Assembly (NCBI GenBank): GCA_018650645.1
Contig: JABIFP010000003.1
Span: 1 to 51,186 of the forward strand
Length of the DNA: 51,186 nucleotides
Direction: 5' to 3'
From: Candidatus Magasanikiibacteriota bacterium
GTDB lineage: Bacteria; Patescibacteriota; Patescibacteriia; Magasanikbacterales; UBA922
Shown: one piece after another, positions 19,050-29,802 of the stretch
Numbering within the stretch: the first letter of the stretch is position 1
Layout: each line of letters starts with the position of its first letter
Position numbers and translations under genes: made by a program
The notes under the pieces: generated by a model
Told to the model about the DNA's origin: nothing
What the model saw: only the letters and a program-made list of their open reading frames with translations
Database searches by the model: none

Positions 19050-19463
19050 CTAAACTTTCTTAATAAATTTGACTTGCACTGGAAGCTTGTGTCCTGAAAG
19101 GATCAATGCTTCGCGGGCTTTTTCTTCGGTAATCCCTTCAAGTTCGAAGAGGATTGTTCCTGGTTTTACAGTTGCCACATAATGGTCTGGCGCCCCTTTA
19201 CCCTTACCCATCGGCATTTCAGAACCTTTTCTGGTTACCGGACGGTCTGGGAAAATTCGGATCCACATTTTTCCACTTCGACGAATGTATCTTGTGATCA
19301 CACGACGAGCAGCTTCGATTTGTCTAGATGATACCCATGAGTGAGTTTGACTCACAATAGCGTAACTTCCAAAGGCAATCGTGTTAATCCGAGTCGCAAC
19401 TCCTTTATTCATGCGACGTGGCTTATGCCATCTTCTGTGTTTAACTTTTTTTGGTAAAAGCAT
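19050..19463 (-). CDS. rplP: 50S ribosomal protein L16
   Basis: MLLPKKVKHRRWHKPRRMNKGVATRINTIAFGSYAI...PMGKGKGAPDHYVATVKPG. Confidence 0.95.
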   Translation of the reverse strand: MLLPKKVKHRRWHKPRRMNKGVATRINTIAFGSYAIVSQTHSWVSSRQIEAARRVITRYIRRSGKMWIRIFPDRPVTRKGSEMPMGKGKGAPDHYVATVKPGTILFELEGITEEKAREALILSGHKLPVQVKFIKKV

Positions 19464-19472
19464 ATGCGTCGA

Positions 19473-20192
19473 CTATTTTCTTGGAGTTCTTGGTCGGCGT
19501 GATGGTCTTCTTCCTTGCGCCTTCTTTGAATCATCCTGTTTAAACTTGTCTTTTGGAGCAAATAGTTCACCTTTGTAAATCCACACTTTAACTCCGATCT
19601 TTCCGTAAATTGTGTGTGCCTCTACAAATCCGTAGTCCACATCACTTCTGATCGTAATCAATGGAACTTTTCCAGCTGAAAGTGTTTCTGTTCGAGCAAT
19701 TTCAGCACCATTCAATCGACCAGATACTTGGATTTTTACTCCTTGTCCCTGTGCGTTCATCACGCGTTCGATTGATTGCTTCATTGTTCGTCTAAATGGA
19801 ATACGTCTTTCAATGTCAGACGCGAGTACTTGTCCAACGATTGACGCAGAAAGTGCAGGTGATGCAACTTCTCTTACGTTAAGTCGTACTTTTTGTTCCA
19901 TTTTTGTGATCTTTCGCTCAATGTGTTTTCGAATCTCATCAAGCCCCTGTCCTTGTCTTCCAATGATGAACCCCGGCTTTCCAGCCAAAATTGTTACTGT
20001 AAGATTTTTTGGACCACGCTCAATACTCATTGAATCGATATGTGCATTTTTGCACTTATGACCAATGTAATTTCGGATAGCAAGATCTTGCAAAGATGCC
20101 TTTGCATAATCATTCTTTTTTGCAAACCACTTTGAATCCCATCCGTAAGTTACGGGTGTGCGGTGAATTTTTGGATGTACTTTGTGACCCAT
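19473..20192 (-). CDS. rpsC: 30S ribosomal protein S3
   Basis: MGHKVHPKIHRTPVTYGWDSKWFA...GKPGFIIGRQGQGLDEIRKHIERKI. Confidence 0.95.
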   Translation of the reverse strand: MGHKVHPKIHRTPVTYGWDSKWFAKKNDYAKASLQDLAIRNYIGHKCKNAHIDSMSIERGPKNLTVTILAGKPGFIIGRQGQGLDEIRKHIERKITKMEQKVRLNVREVASPALSASIVGQVLASDIERRIPFRRTMKQSIERVMNAQGQGVKIQVSGRLNGAEIARTETLSAGKVPLITIRSDVDYGFVEAHTIYGKIGVKVWIYKGELFAPKDKFKQDDSKKAQGRRPSRRPRTPRK

Positions 20193-20239
20193 AGGATTAT
20201 TCTTCTAGTACAAATGAATTCATGACTTAGATAAGAGCT

Positions 20240-20695
20240 TTATGCTTCTTCTTTCTTTGGTTCTTCTTTCTTCACATCTTTCTTAGATGCTTTTTCGGCC
20301 TTTTTTGCTGCCTTCTCTTTTTTGTCTGCAGCGTCTTCTTTTTTCTTTAGTATTCCTTTGTCAACCGCTCCTTCTAAGACAATCGTTACATGAGAACTTC
20401 TCTTTTTCAATCCCGATGCTCTACCGAACGCTCTTGGCATCCATCTTTTAAGCGTAACACCTTGATCTACGAACGCTTCACTAATCTTTAAATTCTCTAT
20501 GTCCATGCTGTGATTATGTACAGCGTTGGCCATTGCAGATTCAATAAGTTTCTTTACTGGCAATGCAGCGTGCTTTTTTGAAAACTGAAGCTGGAGTACA
20601 GCTTCTTGCACCTTCATACCACGAACAAGATCAACCAAAAGTCGAACCTTTCTAGGTGAGATGCGGAGATTTCTGAGTACAGCTTTTGTTTTCAT
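20240..20695 (-). CDS. rplV: 50S ribosomal protein L22 with charged C-terminal tail
   Basis: KAVLRNLRISPRKVRLLVDLVRGMKVQEAVLQLQFSKKHAALPVKKLIESAMANA; tail KKEKAAKKAEKASKKDVKKEEPKKEEA. Confidence 0.94.
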   Translation of the reverse strand: MKTKAVLRNLRISPRKVRLLVDLVRGMKVQEAVLQLQFSKKHAALPVKKLIESAMANAVHNHSMDIENLKISEAFVDQGVTLKRWMPRAFGRASGLKKRSSHVTIVLEGAVDKGILKKKEDAADKKEKAAKKAEKASKKDVKKEEPKKEEA

Positions 20696-20717
20696 ATATT
20701 CTAATCAGTGTTGCTAT

Positions 20718-20993
20718 TTATTTCCCTTTCGCGAGTCGACCTCCATGAGAGACAAACTTACGAGTAAGTGCAAATTCACCAAGCTTGTGTCCAACCATAT
20801 TCTCGTCAACCAAAAGCTCTGTAAATGTGCGTCCGTTATGAATCATAAATTTCATTCCCACCATCTCTGGTGTAATGGTTGAGCTTCGTGCCCAGGTTTT
20901 GATGGCCTTTTTGTCTCCGCTGTCCTTTGCTTTCTGAATCTTCTTCATAAGCGTTGGATCAACGAATGGCCCTTTTTTCAAACTTCGTGACAT
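20718..20993 (-). CDS. rpsS: 30S ribosomal protein S19
   Basis: [46 protein letters not shown]. Confidence 0.96.
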   Translation of the reverse strand: MSRSLKKGPFVDPTLMKKIQKAKDSGDKKAIKTWARSSTITPEMVGMKFMIHNGRTFTELLVDENMVGHKLGEFALTRKFVSHGGRLAKGK

Positions 20994-21018
20994 ACAATTA
21001 TGTATATTCTGGGTAATA

Positions 21019-21864
21019 TTATTTCTTTTTCTTCTTTCTTCTTTGAACGATGAACTTGTTGGTTCCCTTTTTCTTCTTTCTTGTCTTTACACCAAGTGCT
21101 TTCTTTCCCCAAGGTGTTTTTGGACCACCTTTGTGTCCTACAGGTGAATGTCCTTCACCACCACCATGCGGATGATCAACTGGGTTCATGTTCTTACCCT
21201 TCACTGTTGGTCTCCAACCCATGTGGCGTTTTCGTCCAGCTTTTCCGAGTCTTACGAGTCGGTAATCGGGATTTCCTACGCGTCCTACGGTTGCGTGGCA
21301 CCCTCTCATGACCAATCGCATTTCTCCTGATGGAAGTTTTACTTGCGCATACTTTCCTTCAATCGCTTGCAATTGTGCCGCGAGTCCAGCTCCACGTACC
21401 ATCTGTCCACCTTTTCCCGGTTCAAACTCGATGTTGTAGATAAACATTCCTTGTGGAATGTGTTCTACTGGCATACGAGCTCCAGGAACAGCTTCTACCT
21501 TTGCCTCTGAAGACACAATTTTGTCTCCAACCTGTGCGCCGGCATATCCGAGGATATACGCTTTTGATCCATCTTCGTATCGCACAAGAAGGATTCTTGG
21601 TCCACGATTCGGATCGTACTCAACAGCCATTACTTCACCAGTCACATCATAGTTTCGGCGTGAGAAGTCAACCATTCGGTATAGACGTTTCACCCCACCA
21701 CCTCTGTGACGAACGGTAATTCTACCAGTGTTGTTACGACCTGCATGAGATTTAAGTCTCTTTACAAGTGTACGTTCTGGTTTTTTCTTTGTAATATCTG
21801 AAAAATCTTGGACACTTGCCTTTCTTCTTCCGGGGGTAGTTGGTTTGTAGACTTTTACTGGCAT
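21019..21864 (-). CDS. rplB: 50S ribosomal protein L2
   Basis: [32 protein letters not shown]...[21 protein letters not shown]. Confidence 0.97.
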   Translation of the reverse strand: MPVKVYKPTTPGRRKASVQDFSDITKKKPERTLVKRLKSHAGRNNTGRITVRHRGGGVKRLYRMVDFSRRNYDVTGEVMAVEYDPNRGPRILLVRYEDGSKAYILGYAGAQVGDKIVSSEAKVEAVPGARMPVEHIPQGMFIYNIEFEPGKGGQMVRGAGLAAQLQAIEGKYAQVKLPSGEMRLVMRGCHATVGRVGNPDYRLVRLGKAGRKRHMGWRPTVKGKNMNPVDHPHGGGEGHSPVGHKGGPKTPWGKKALGVKTRKKKKGTNKFIVQRRKKKKK

Positions 21865-21875
21865 ATAATATCAGC

Positions 21876-22238
21876 TTAGACACCTTCATGGATACTGATC
21901 GTCTGGCCTTTTGGCATGATGACGATAGCTTTTTTAGTTGCACTTCTTCGTCCAGTTCTACGACCGAAACGGACAACTTTTCCATCAGTGTGGATGATGT
22001 TTACTTTTGCAGGCATTTTACCGTAGAGTGCATGTACTGCATTTTTCACATCGATTTTTGTAGCGTCTCTTGTTACCTTAAATGTGTATTGGCCCATTGC
22101 TTCTTGCTTTGACATTTTTTCGCTAAGCATTGGACGAATAAGTACTCTTTTTGCCATTGCAGCAGAAGATTGTACTGCTTTTTTTTCAGTTTTTGGCGCT
22201 TCCGCTTCAACTTTTTTGTCTTTTTTCAAAATTGCCAT
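21876..22238 (-). CDS. rplW: 50S ribosomal protein L23
   Basis: LIRPMLSEKMSKQEAMGQYTFKVTRDATKIDVKNAVHALYGKMPAKVNIIHTDGK. Confidence 0.94.
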   Translation of the reverse strand: MAILKKDKKVEAEAPKTEKKAVQSSAAMAKRVLIRPMLSEKMSKQEAMGQYTFKVTRDATKIDVKNAVHALYGKMPAKVNIIHTDGKVVRFGRRTGRRSATKKAIVIMPKGQTISIHEGV

Positions 22239-22243
22239 ACTGA

Positions 22244-22876
22244 TTATTTGTTAAATCTTGCCTCAAGAGCTTGTACTGCTTCTTTTGAAGCAATAACAAA
22301 CTGATGATGAAGTAAATCAACAACGTTTACATCTTCAGCTCGTTGCATGTCAACTCTTTGCATGTTTCGAGTTGCTAATGCAAGTTTTTCATCTTTACCA
22401 GCGACTAGTACTAATGTTGTCTTTCCAACTCCTGGCATAACTGATCGGAGTGTTGCGAACGTTTTAGTCTTTGCGTCTTCAGGCATTTGTTCTACCACCA
22501 TCAGGGTGTCAGAGCTTACCTTGTCTGAAAGACACATAGTAACCGCTTTCTTGTTCATCTTTCTGTTTACTTTTTGTACAAAATTTCTATCGTTTCTTGG
22601 ACCAAAAGTTACCCCACCACCTTTCCAGATTGGTGAACGTGTAGAACCGTGACGAGCACGACCTGTTCCTTTTTGCTTCCAAGGTTTTCTACCACCACCA
22701 CGAACTTCACCTTTTGTCTTTGTGTGAGCCCATGGCTGACGTGCATTTGCTTCAAGAGCAAGATACACTTGGTGAACCAATGTTTTGTTTGGAGCAACTG
22801 CAAATACTTCATCAGCAGCGTCAAGCTCACCTGACTTTGTTCCTTGATTGTTATATACAGGAAGTTTCATATGCAA
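22244..22876 (-). CDS. rplD: 50S ribosomal protein L4
   Basis: ANARQPWAHTKTKGEVRGGGRKPWKQKGTGRARHGSTRSPIWKGGGVTFGP. Confidence 0.96.
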   Translation of the reverse strand: MHMKLPVYNNQGTKSGELDAADEVFAVAPNKTLVHQVYLALEANARQPWAHTKTKGEVRGGGRKPWKQKGTGRARHGSTRSPIWKGGGVTFGPRNDRNFVQKVNRKMNKKAVTMCLSDKVSSDTLMVVEQMPEDAKTKTFATLRSVMPGVGKTTLVLVAGKDEKLALATRNMQRVDMQRAEDVNVVDLLHHQFVIASKEAVQALEARFNK

Positions 22877-23668
22877 CTATTTAGCTGATTCCTCAGTTGC
22901 TGCTACCGGAACTTCCGCTTCAGCTGGTGAATCTTCTTTTGGTGCTTCTTCAACTGTTTCAGGAGTTGCTGGAGCTTCTTCTGCTTCTGCTTTTGGAGCA
23001 GCTTTTTCTTTTGCAGGTTCAGCTTTTGCTTCTCTTACTGGTTCGATTTTCCCTTCACTTGTCTTGATGATGAGTAGTCCACCGCGAGCACCAGGAATGG
23101 CACCTTTGATAAGCAATTCACCGTTTTCAAGATCAATGTCAAGAATTTCGAGATTTTTTACTGTTACGCGATCAACACCCATGTGTCCACCCATCTTTGT
23201 ACCTTTAAATACACGAGCTGGACCTGTGGCTCCAATAGAACCTGGCATTCTGTGCTGATCTTTGTGTCCATGAGTTTTTGGTGATCCTTTAAAGTTCCAG
23301 CGTTTTACAACACCTTGAAACCCTTTACCTTTTGATGTTCCTACTACTTCTACTTTTTCACCTTTTTCAAAGATGTTTGCAGTGAATGTATCACCTCTTT
23401 CAAGACCATGGTCATCGCTTTTTGTTGCGATGTCACGCATAACCTTTACCGCTTTAAGACCTTGTAGATGTCCTTGTTGCGCTTTTCTTAGGCGAAACTG
23501 CTTTTGATCTCCAAATCCGATTTGAACTGCACTTACGTTATCACGTTCAGCAGTTTTAACTTGTGTTACTACACATGGGCCAGCCTTAACACGAGTAACG
23601 GGCACTACACTGCCGTCCTCACGAAATACTTGCGTCATGTTGAGTTTTGTTCCAAGAATGAACTTCAT
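22877..23668 (-). CDS. rplC: 50S ribosomal protein L3 with long Ala/Glu-rich C-terminal extension
   Basis: MKFILGTKLNMTQVFREDGSVVPVTRVKAGPCVVTQVK...GTSKGKGFQGVVKRWNFKGSPKTHGHKDQHRMPGSIG; ~55-aa acidic tail. Confidence 0.96.
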   Translation of the reverse strand: MKFILGTKLNMTQVFREDGSVVPVTRVKAGPCVVTQVKTAERDNVSAVQIGFGDQKQFRLRKAQQGHLQGLKAVKVMRDIATKSDDHGLERGDTFTANIFEKGEKVEVVGTSKGKGFQGVVKRWNFKGSPKTHGHKDQHRMPGSIGATGPARVFKGTKMGGHMGVDRVTVKNLEILDIDLENGELLIKGAIPGARGGLLIIKTSEGKIEPVREAKAEPAKEKAAPKAEAEEAPATPETVEEAPKEDSPAEAEVPVAATEESAK

Positions 23669-23709
23669 ACCTTTATCAATTAGGCCAGAGGACCTTCATC
23701 CATCTAAAA

Positions 23710-23765
23710 AACTAGAAGCAGTGCCCCCAAACAACTTGCTTAGGACATACTTCTAGCTTTCTACT
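23710..23765 (-). terminator. Candidate attenuator in rplC leader
   Basis: Minus RNA CTAGAAG...CTTCTAG followed by TTTTTT, upstream of the rplC start. Confidence 0.5.
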
Positions 23766-23900
23766 TAAGAAAACGTTGTGACAGGGTTATTTTAATCGAA
23801 CAGATCTCCATACCTACTTTTTGCGGGGTAGATGTTTTTCTCTTGCGAACAAGGAATCTTATCTACACTACGAGAGTAAGCGATTTTTTGATGTGGCCAT

Positions 23901-23929
23901 AGTGTACATCTTATGTGATGCACTGTCAA
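23901..23929 (-). promoter_or_regulatory. Promoter upstream of rplC operon
   Basis: TTGACA-N17-TACACT on minus strand between rpsJ and rplC. Confidence 0.65.
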
Positions 23930-24031
23930 GCCACTTATGTGGGTACTTTTGTAAGGGACTTCCGAATGAGCTATTCAGCGCTCGTCTCCCCTCTCCTTCA
24001 GCGGGGAGATGAGCGCTAAAACGCATCATCT

Positions 24032-24376
24032 TTACATCATTTTGATCTCTAGATCCACACCACTTGGTAAGTTCAAGTTCATGAGCGCATCTACAGCCTT
24101 TGGTGTTGGGCTGAGAATATCAATGAGTCTCTTGTGAGTTCTCATTTCGTACTGCTCTTGAGCTGTTTTATGAACAAATGTTGATCTGTTCACAGAAAAC
24201 TTATTGATTGTGGTAGGAAGTGGTACTGGACCAACAACCGTTGCACCATTGCGTTCAGCAGTTTCAACAATTGTTTTTACCGCAGCGTCGATGATTTTAT
24301 TGTCGTAAGCACGCACTTTGATACGTACTCGTGGACCTTCTTGTTTTTTTTCTTCTTGTTTTTCTTCTTTTGGCAT
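24032..24376 (-). CDS. rpsJ: 30S ribosomal protein S10
   Basis: [72 protein letters not shown]. Confidence 0.96.
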   Translation of the reverse strand: MPKEEKQEEKKQEGPRVRIKVRAYDNKIIDAAVKTIVETAERNGATVVGPVPLPTTINKFSVNRSTFVHKTAQEQYEMRTHKRLIDILSPTPKAVDALMNLNLPSGVDLEIKMM

Positions 24377-24445
24377 AAATGCGTCGATAAAAGAGCGAAT
24401 TGAATCACCAAGAGGGGCAACTATGTGCCCCTCTATGAGTGAATC

Positions 24446-25639
24446 TTACTTGACGATTTTTGTTACTACCCCAGCACCTACAGTTCGACCACCTTCACGG
24501 ATCGCGAATCGCATTTCATCTTCCAAAGCAACTGGAACGATGAGCTTGATAGTTAGGTTAATTGTGTCACCTGGCATTACCATTTCAGTTCCTTCAGGAA
24601 GTACACATTCACCAGTTACATCAGTTGTACGGATGTAAAATTGTGGTTTGTATCCCTTGAAGAACGGTTTGTGACGTCCACCTTCTTCTTTTGTCAAAGC
24701 GTATACTTTCGCTTCAAATTCAGTATGTGGAGTAATTGTTCCTGGTTTAGAAAGAACTTGTCCACGTTGAATGTCTTCTTTTTTCACACCACGAAGGAGG
24801 ATACCAGCATTATCACCAGCTTCACCTTGTTGGAGTGATTTGTTAAACATTTCAACACCTGTAACAGTTGTTTTTGAAACTTCCTCTCCCATTCCTACAA
24901 TTGCAATTTCTTCACCAACTTTTACAACACCACGGTCGATTCGACCAGTAACTACTGTTCCACGTCCTTCAATTGAAAATACATCTTCAATTGGCATCAA
25001 GAAGTCTTTATCAAGAGCTCTTTCTGGAGTTGGAATGTAATCATCCAAAACTTTAAGAAGATCCAAGATTGGCTTTGAAGCCGCTTCATCTGAAGGATTT
25101 TCAACAGCTTTAAGAGCACTACCACGAATAATTGGAGTAGTATCTCCTGGGAATTCGTATTTGTTCAAAAGATCTTTAATTTCTTCTTCTACAAGGTCAA
25201 TAAGTTCTGGATCAGTAACTTGATCGATCTTGTTCAAGAATACCACGATGTAAGGTACACCTACTTGACGAGCAAGCAAGATGTGTTCTCTTGTTTGTGG
25301 CATTGGACCGTCTGCAGCTGAAACGACGAGGATTGCTCCATCCATTTGTGCAGCACCGGTAATCATGTTCTTTACGTAATCAGCATGACCTGGACAGTCA
25401 ACGTGAGCGTAATGACGTGCTTCAGTTTCATATTCCACATGAGCAGTCGCGATGGTAATACCACGTGACTTTTCTTCTGGAGCAGAGTCGATTTCATCGA
25501 CATTCTTAGTTTGAGCAGTCAAACCATGTGCAGCAGCAACTTTTAAGATAGCTGCTGTAGTGGTTGTCTTACCATGGTCAACGTGACCGATAGTACCGAC
25601 ATTCACATGCGGTTTATTTCTTTGAAATTCCTCAGCCAT
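24446..25639 (-). CDS. tuf: Elongation factor Tu
   Basis: [31 protein letters not shown]...[60 protein letters not shown]. Confidence 0.97.
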   Translation of the reverse strand: MAEEFQRNKPHVNVGTIGHVDHGKTTTTAAILKVAAAHGLTAQTKNVDEIDSAPEEKSRGITIATAHVEYETEARHYAHVDCPGHADYVKNMITGAAQMDGAILVVSAADGPMPQTREHILLARQVGVPYIVVFLNKIDQVTDPELIDLVEEEIKDLLNKYEFPGDTTPIIRGSALKAVENPSDEAASKPILDLLKVLDDYIPTPERALDKDFLMPIEDVFSIEGRGTVVTGRIDRGVVKVGEEIAIVGMGEEVSKTTVTGVEMFNKSLQQGEAGDNAGILLRGVKKEDIQRGQVLSKPGTITPHTEFEAKVYALTKEEGGRHKPFFKGYKPQFYIRTTDVTGECVLPEGTEMVMPGDTINLTIKLIVPVALEDEMRFAIREGGRTVGAGVVTKIVK

Positions 25640-25764
25640 ACGGCAAATTCGTTCCCCGCACTGCACTCGAGTGGTCGAAGCAGTTTTGTAATCCAGCGGT
25701 GTACATGGGTCTCCCCATGCATGTTTGTAAATAGATATAAAATATGCCTTTTTAGGGCGACGGG

Positions 25765-25793
25765 ATTATACCTAAATTTAAAAGCCTCGTCAA
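25765..25793 (-). promoter_or_regulatory. tuf promoter
   Basis: TTGACG-N17-TATAAT on minus strand; -35 overlaps the preceding terminator hairpin. Confidence 0.75.
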
Positions 25794-25806
25794 GTTCCGA
25801 GGCCCT
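25778..25806 (-). terminator. Intrinsic terminator downstream of the 25829-26431 gene
   Basis: GCCTCG-gaacttga-CGAGGCTTTT. Confidence 0.7.
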
Positions 25807-25828
25807 TATATGGGGATAGCATTGAGTA

Positions 25829-26431
25829 CTAAATAGGTTCATCAAGAAAAACATGTGGCTGAACGTCATCGAGCCGTCTCTCTGGAGCCGTAAATTCATA
25901 TGCTTTTCCCTCTTGTGTAGCCTTTTTTGGAACATTTCTATATGCTTTTTTTGTCATCTCCCATCTAAGCGGCATTGATGGAATTGGCGTTTCATACAGA
26001 TACTCTTCGTCAGAAGATTCCGCCTCAACCTCTACTGATTCATTCGGAACTACCTCAAGGCCCGGTTCTTGTTTTATAGCTGCATCGGCTGCAAGTCGTT
26101 CCTCTTCTTCATGTTCTTCCTGCATTTGTTCTGAAATTTCTTTATATTCAGCCCGAATCCTGTCTTCTCTCCAGCTACAAATATCTCTATTTGCATCTTC
26201 TACAAAGATTTCTGGCGTAAATGCCTGTGGCTCTTCCATAATAACAGCTGCCTCTTCCACTTCTTCATGCATGCAGCACATATCATCTCCTCCATAAGCC
26301 AGTTCTATCAGATATTCGTACTCATCAAGCGAGAGCATCACAACATCTCCCTCCCCTTCTTCAGAGAGAAGGACAAGTTTGTCGCCTGTCTGATTGACGA
26401 TTTTTTTGAGTTGTTTTAATCTATCACTCAT
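25829..26431 (-). CDS. Hypothetical acidic protein (200 aa)
   Basis: N-terminal MSDRLKQLKKIVNQTGDKLVLLSEEGEGDVVMLSLDEYEYLIELAY. Confidence 0.7.
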   Translation of the reverse strand: MSDRLKQLKKIVNQTGDKLVLLSEEGEGDVVMLSLDEYEYLIELAYGGDDMCCMHEEVEEAAVIMEEPQAFTPEIFVEDANRDICSWREDRIRAEYKEISEQMQEEHEEEERLAADAAIKQEPGLEVVPNESVEVEAESSDEEYLYETPIPSMPLRWEMTKKAYRNVPKKATQEGKAYEFTAPERRLDDVQPHVFLDEPI

Positions 26432-26512
26432 AAGAAAATAGGAATATATCGATTATATCGAGGGTTTCTCTACTCGTCAAGTCAAGTATCCCCTATACAT
26501 TTTTATAATAGA

Positions 26513-26536
26513 AAAGCCCGACCGAAGTCGAGCTCT
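26513..26536 (-). terminator. Intrinsic terminator with TTCG-type loop
   Basis: AGCTCGAC-TTCG-GTCGGGCTTTTC on minus strand. Confidence 0.75.
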
Positions 26537-26572
26537 ACCCCTTCTCCGCGCGATTGCGCGAAGCCCACACCA

Positions 26573-26956
26573 TCAGCGATGGCAGAACATGGCCCCCTGG
26601 TGGGTCTCATGCGTTGATCGTCGAATCGCGCTGGGCCCAGGATCAGGCCTGCTGAGATCCTTGCGGCAGATTATGCCTGGCTGCACGAGGAGAATGCAAA
26701 TCCCTTCTTCAGGACAGACAATCTCACCGAGCCCCTTAGGAGCCCCAGGCACTCCTTCAGCCCTCAGATGTCTGAAGGAAAAACGCCAGTTCGTAGCGTA
26801 GATGTGGCAACGAGTGCTCCACTTCTGATCCAGATTTTCATCCAGACAGACGGCACGAACCGCGAGCGGAGTACCCGGCTCCTTCAGCTTCTTAGTCATA
26901 GGCGTGGAGACTCCCCCACAGCCGATCACTAGCAGACACAGCATGAGGCAGCGCAT
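26573..26956 (-). CDS. Putative small lipoprotein in a GC-rich island
   Basis: AAAAGGAGGTACGCT-ATG start; MRCLMLCLLVIGCGGVST lipobox-like; upstream TTGACA-N17-TAAGTT; downstream terminator. Confidence 0.65.
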   Translation of the reverse strand: MRCLMLCLLVIGCGGVSTPMTKKLKEPGTPLAVRAVCLDENLDQKWSTRCHIYATNWRFSFRHLRAEGVPGAPKGLGEIVCPEEGICILLVQPGIICRKDLSRPDPGPSAIRRSTHETHQGAMFCHR

Positions 26957-26978
26957 AGCGTACCTCCTTTTGGTATGA

Positions 26979-26995
26979 CCCCACTCAAGGTGGGG
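26979..26995 (-). promoter_or_regulatory. 5'-UTR hairpin just upstream of the SD of the 26956 gene
   Basis: CCCCAC-CTTGA-GTGGGG on minus strand, about 9 nt before AAAAGGAGG. Confidence 0.5.
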
Positions 26996-27090
26996 AATAA
27001 ATGAACTTACCATACTTAGGCACGCTTGTCAAGAGACAAGGCTAGACCTAATGAAAAAATTGGAAAACTCAGTTTTTATTGATAAATAAC

Positions 27091-27120
27091 AAAAAACACC
27101 CACCTATGGTGAGTGTTTTT
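27091..27120 (-). terminator. Terminator downstream of 16S rRNA
   Basis: AAAAACACtCACC-ata-GGTGgGTGTTTTTT. Confidence 0.75.
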
Positions 27121-27260
27121 CGATTCGCTACCAATTAGCTTTGCAAAGTTGCAAGAAGTCCACATGTTACACGTGACAAAGATGAACGTCTAATCGATCC
27201 CTGCATATCGAGATATGCAAGTCGACAGAGTCACTTCCTGGTTTCCCAGGAGCATTCTCC

Positions 27261-28768
<1,508 letters not shown>

Positions 28769-28955
28769 CTGTCTCACGACAGTGTTGAAAGTTATAATCT
28801 TTTCTCTTGGAAAAGAGAAAAGGCTAAGTTCTTTGTTGGTTTGTTGTTTGTTTGTTTTGTTTGAATAGACGTTCGTTTCCTTGTCACATGTAATATGTGA
28901 ACAATGTTTTGAACTTCACCTTACAATTTTTGCAAAATTGTAATTGGTTGCGAAT

Positions 28956-28966
28956 TGTAATGAGCA
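28956..28966 (-). promoter_or_regulatory. boxA-like antitermination element in rRNA leader
   Basis: TGCTCATTACA, one mismatch from TGCTCTTTACA-type boxA, between promoter and 16S. Confidence 0.4.
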
Positions 28967-29010
28967 ATCTTTTTTCACCGAGCCGTGTTTCAATCCAGCT
29001 TGGAGTAAAG

Positions 29011-29076
29011 AAAAAAGAGAAACTGTTTCATGAGCTCGAATTGTTTCCAGCTCATGATGTCGTTACTCTTTTTTTC
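29011..29076 (-). terminator. Terminator-like stem-loop in the 16S rRNA leader
   Basis: AAAAAAGAGTAAC gaca TCATGAGCT...AGCTCATGA aaca GTTTCTCTTTTTT. Confidence 0.5.
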
Positions 29077-29142
29077 CCAGTCCCTTGATTCAAGGCTTAG
29101 GAAAATTATTTGTTGTCAATGTCGTCAATTGATTGCTCGCAT

Positions 29143-29171
29143 ATTATATAGAGGCTTCGGTAAAGTGTCAA
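29143..29171 (-). promoter_or_regulatory. rRNA promoter, perfect sigma70 consensus
   Basis: TTGACA-CTTTACCGAAGCCTCTA-TATAAT on minus strand. Confidence 0.85.
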
Positions 29172-29239
29172 GCATAGAGTCTGGGGATAATGGGGATAAG
29201 TTGATTATATATAGGCTTACATCTACTTACGCTTATTAT

Positions 29240-29794
29240 CTATATCTTGCCAGCACCTTCTAAATCCAAAATGTATGAGGAAATATATGGCCTATAGGCT
29301 TCCTTCAATGAAGGTAAAAGTGCCTGATAACTGCCTAATTTACCCTTACAAGATGAAGCGCCACAGGCACATCTCAAATCTTTTTCAGTTTGCAGCAACA
29401 GTGATGAGTCATACCTCACGATAATCATTGCATAATCAATGGTAAGGTGCTCTCCCTTTTGAATATCACGCATGGCGACAACAACGGTACGACCCTTGAT
29501 TCCAGTATTTGGTTCACATGAATGATTCATATTTGAAAAAGGTGGCAAAGGGTCCACAAACAACCAGACATCTTCTCCATCCCAATAGATTGGAATGGTA
29601 TAAATTGACGGAACCGATACAGTAGCACCAGCCAATACGTATATCGATTCTCCTTTTTTTATATTTCTTTTTGCAAAAATACCCTTTCCTATATTTGCAC
29701 TTACTTCCTTTGTCTCAATATTTTTTTCTATATCAAAAAATGAAAATGAGCACTCTTTACTCGATAAATCTATTTGATTATCAGATACAAACAT
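29240..29794 (-). CDS. SET-domain lysine-methyltransferase-like protein with post-SET Cys cluster
   Basis: GKGIFAKRNIKKGESIYVL...FSNMNHSCEPNTGIKGRTVVVAMRDIQKGEHLTIDYA...RCACGASSCKG. Confidence 0.88.
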   Translation of the reverse strand: MFVSDNQIDLSSKECSFSFFDIEKNIETKEVSANIGKGIFAKRNIKKGESIYVLAGATVSVPSIYTIPIYWDGEDVWLFVDPLPPFSNMNHSCEPNTGIKGRTVVVAMRDIQKGEHLTIDYAMIIVRYDSSLLLQTEKDLRCACGASSCKGKLGSYQALLPSLKEAYRPYISSYILDLEGAGKI

Positions 29795-29802
29795 ATGCTG
29801 TT

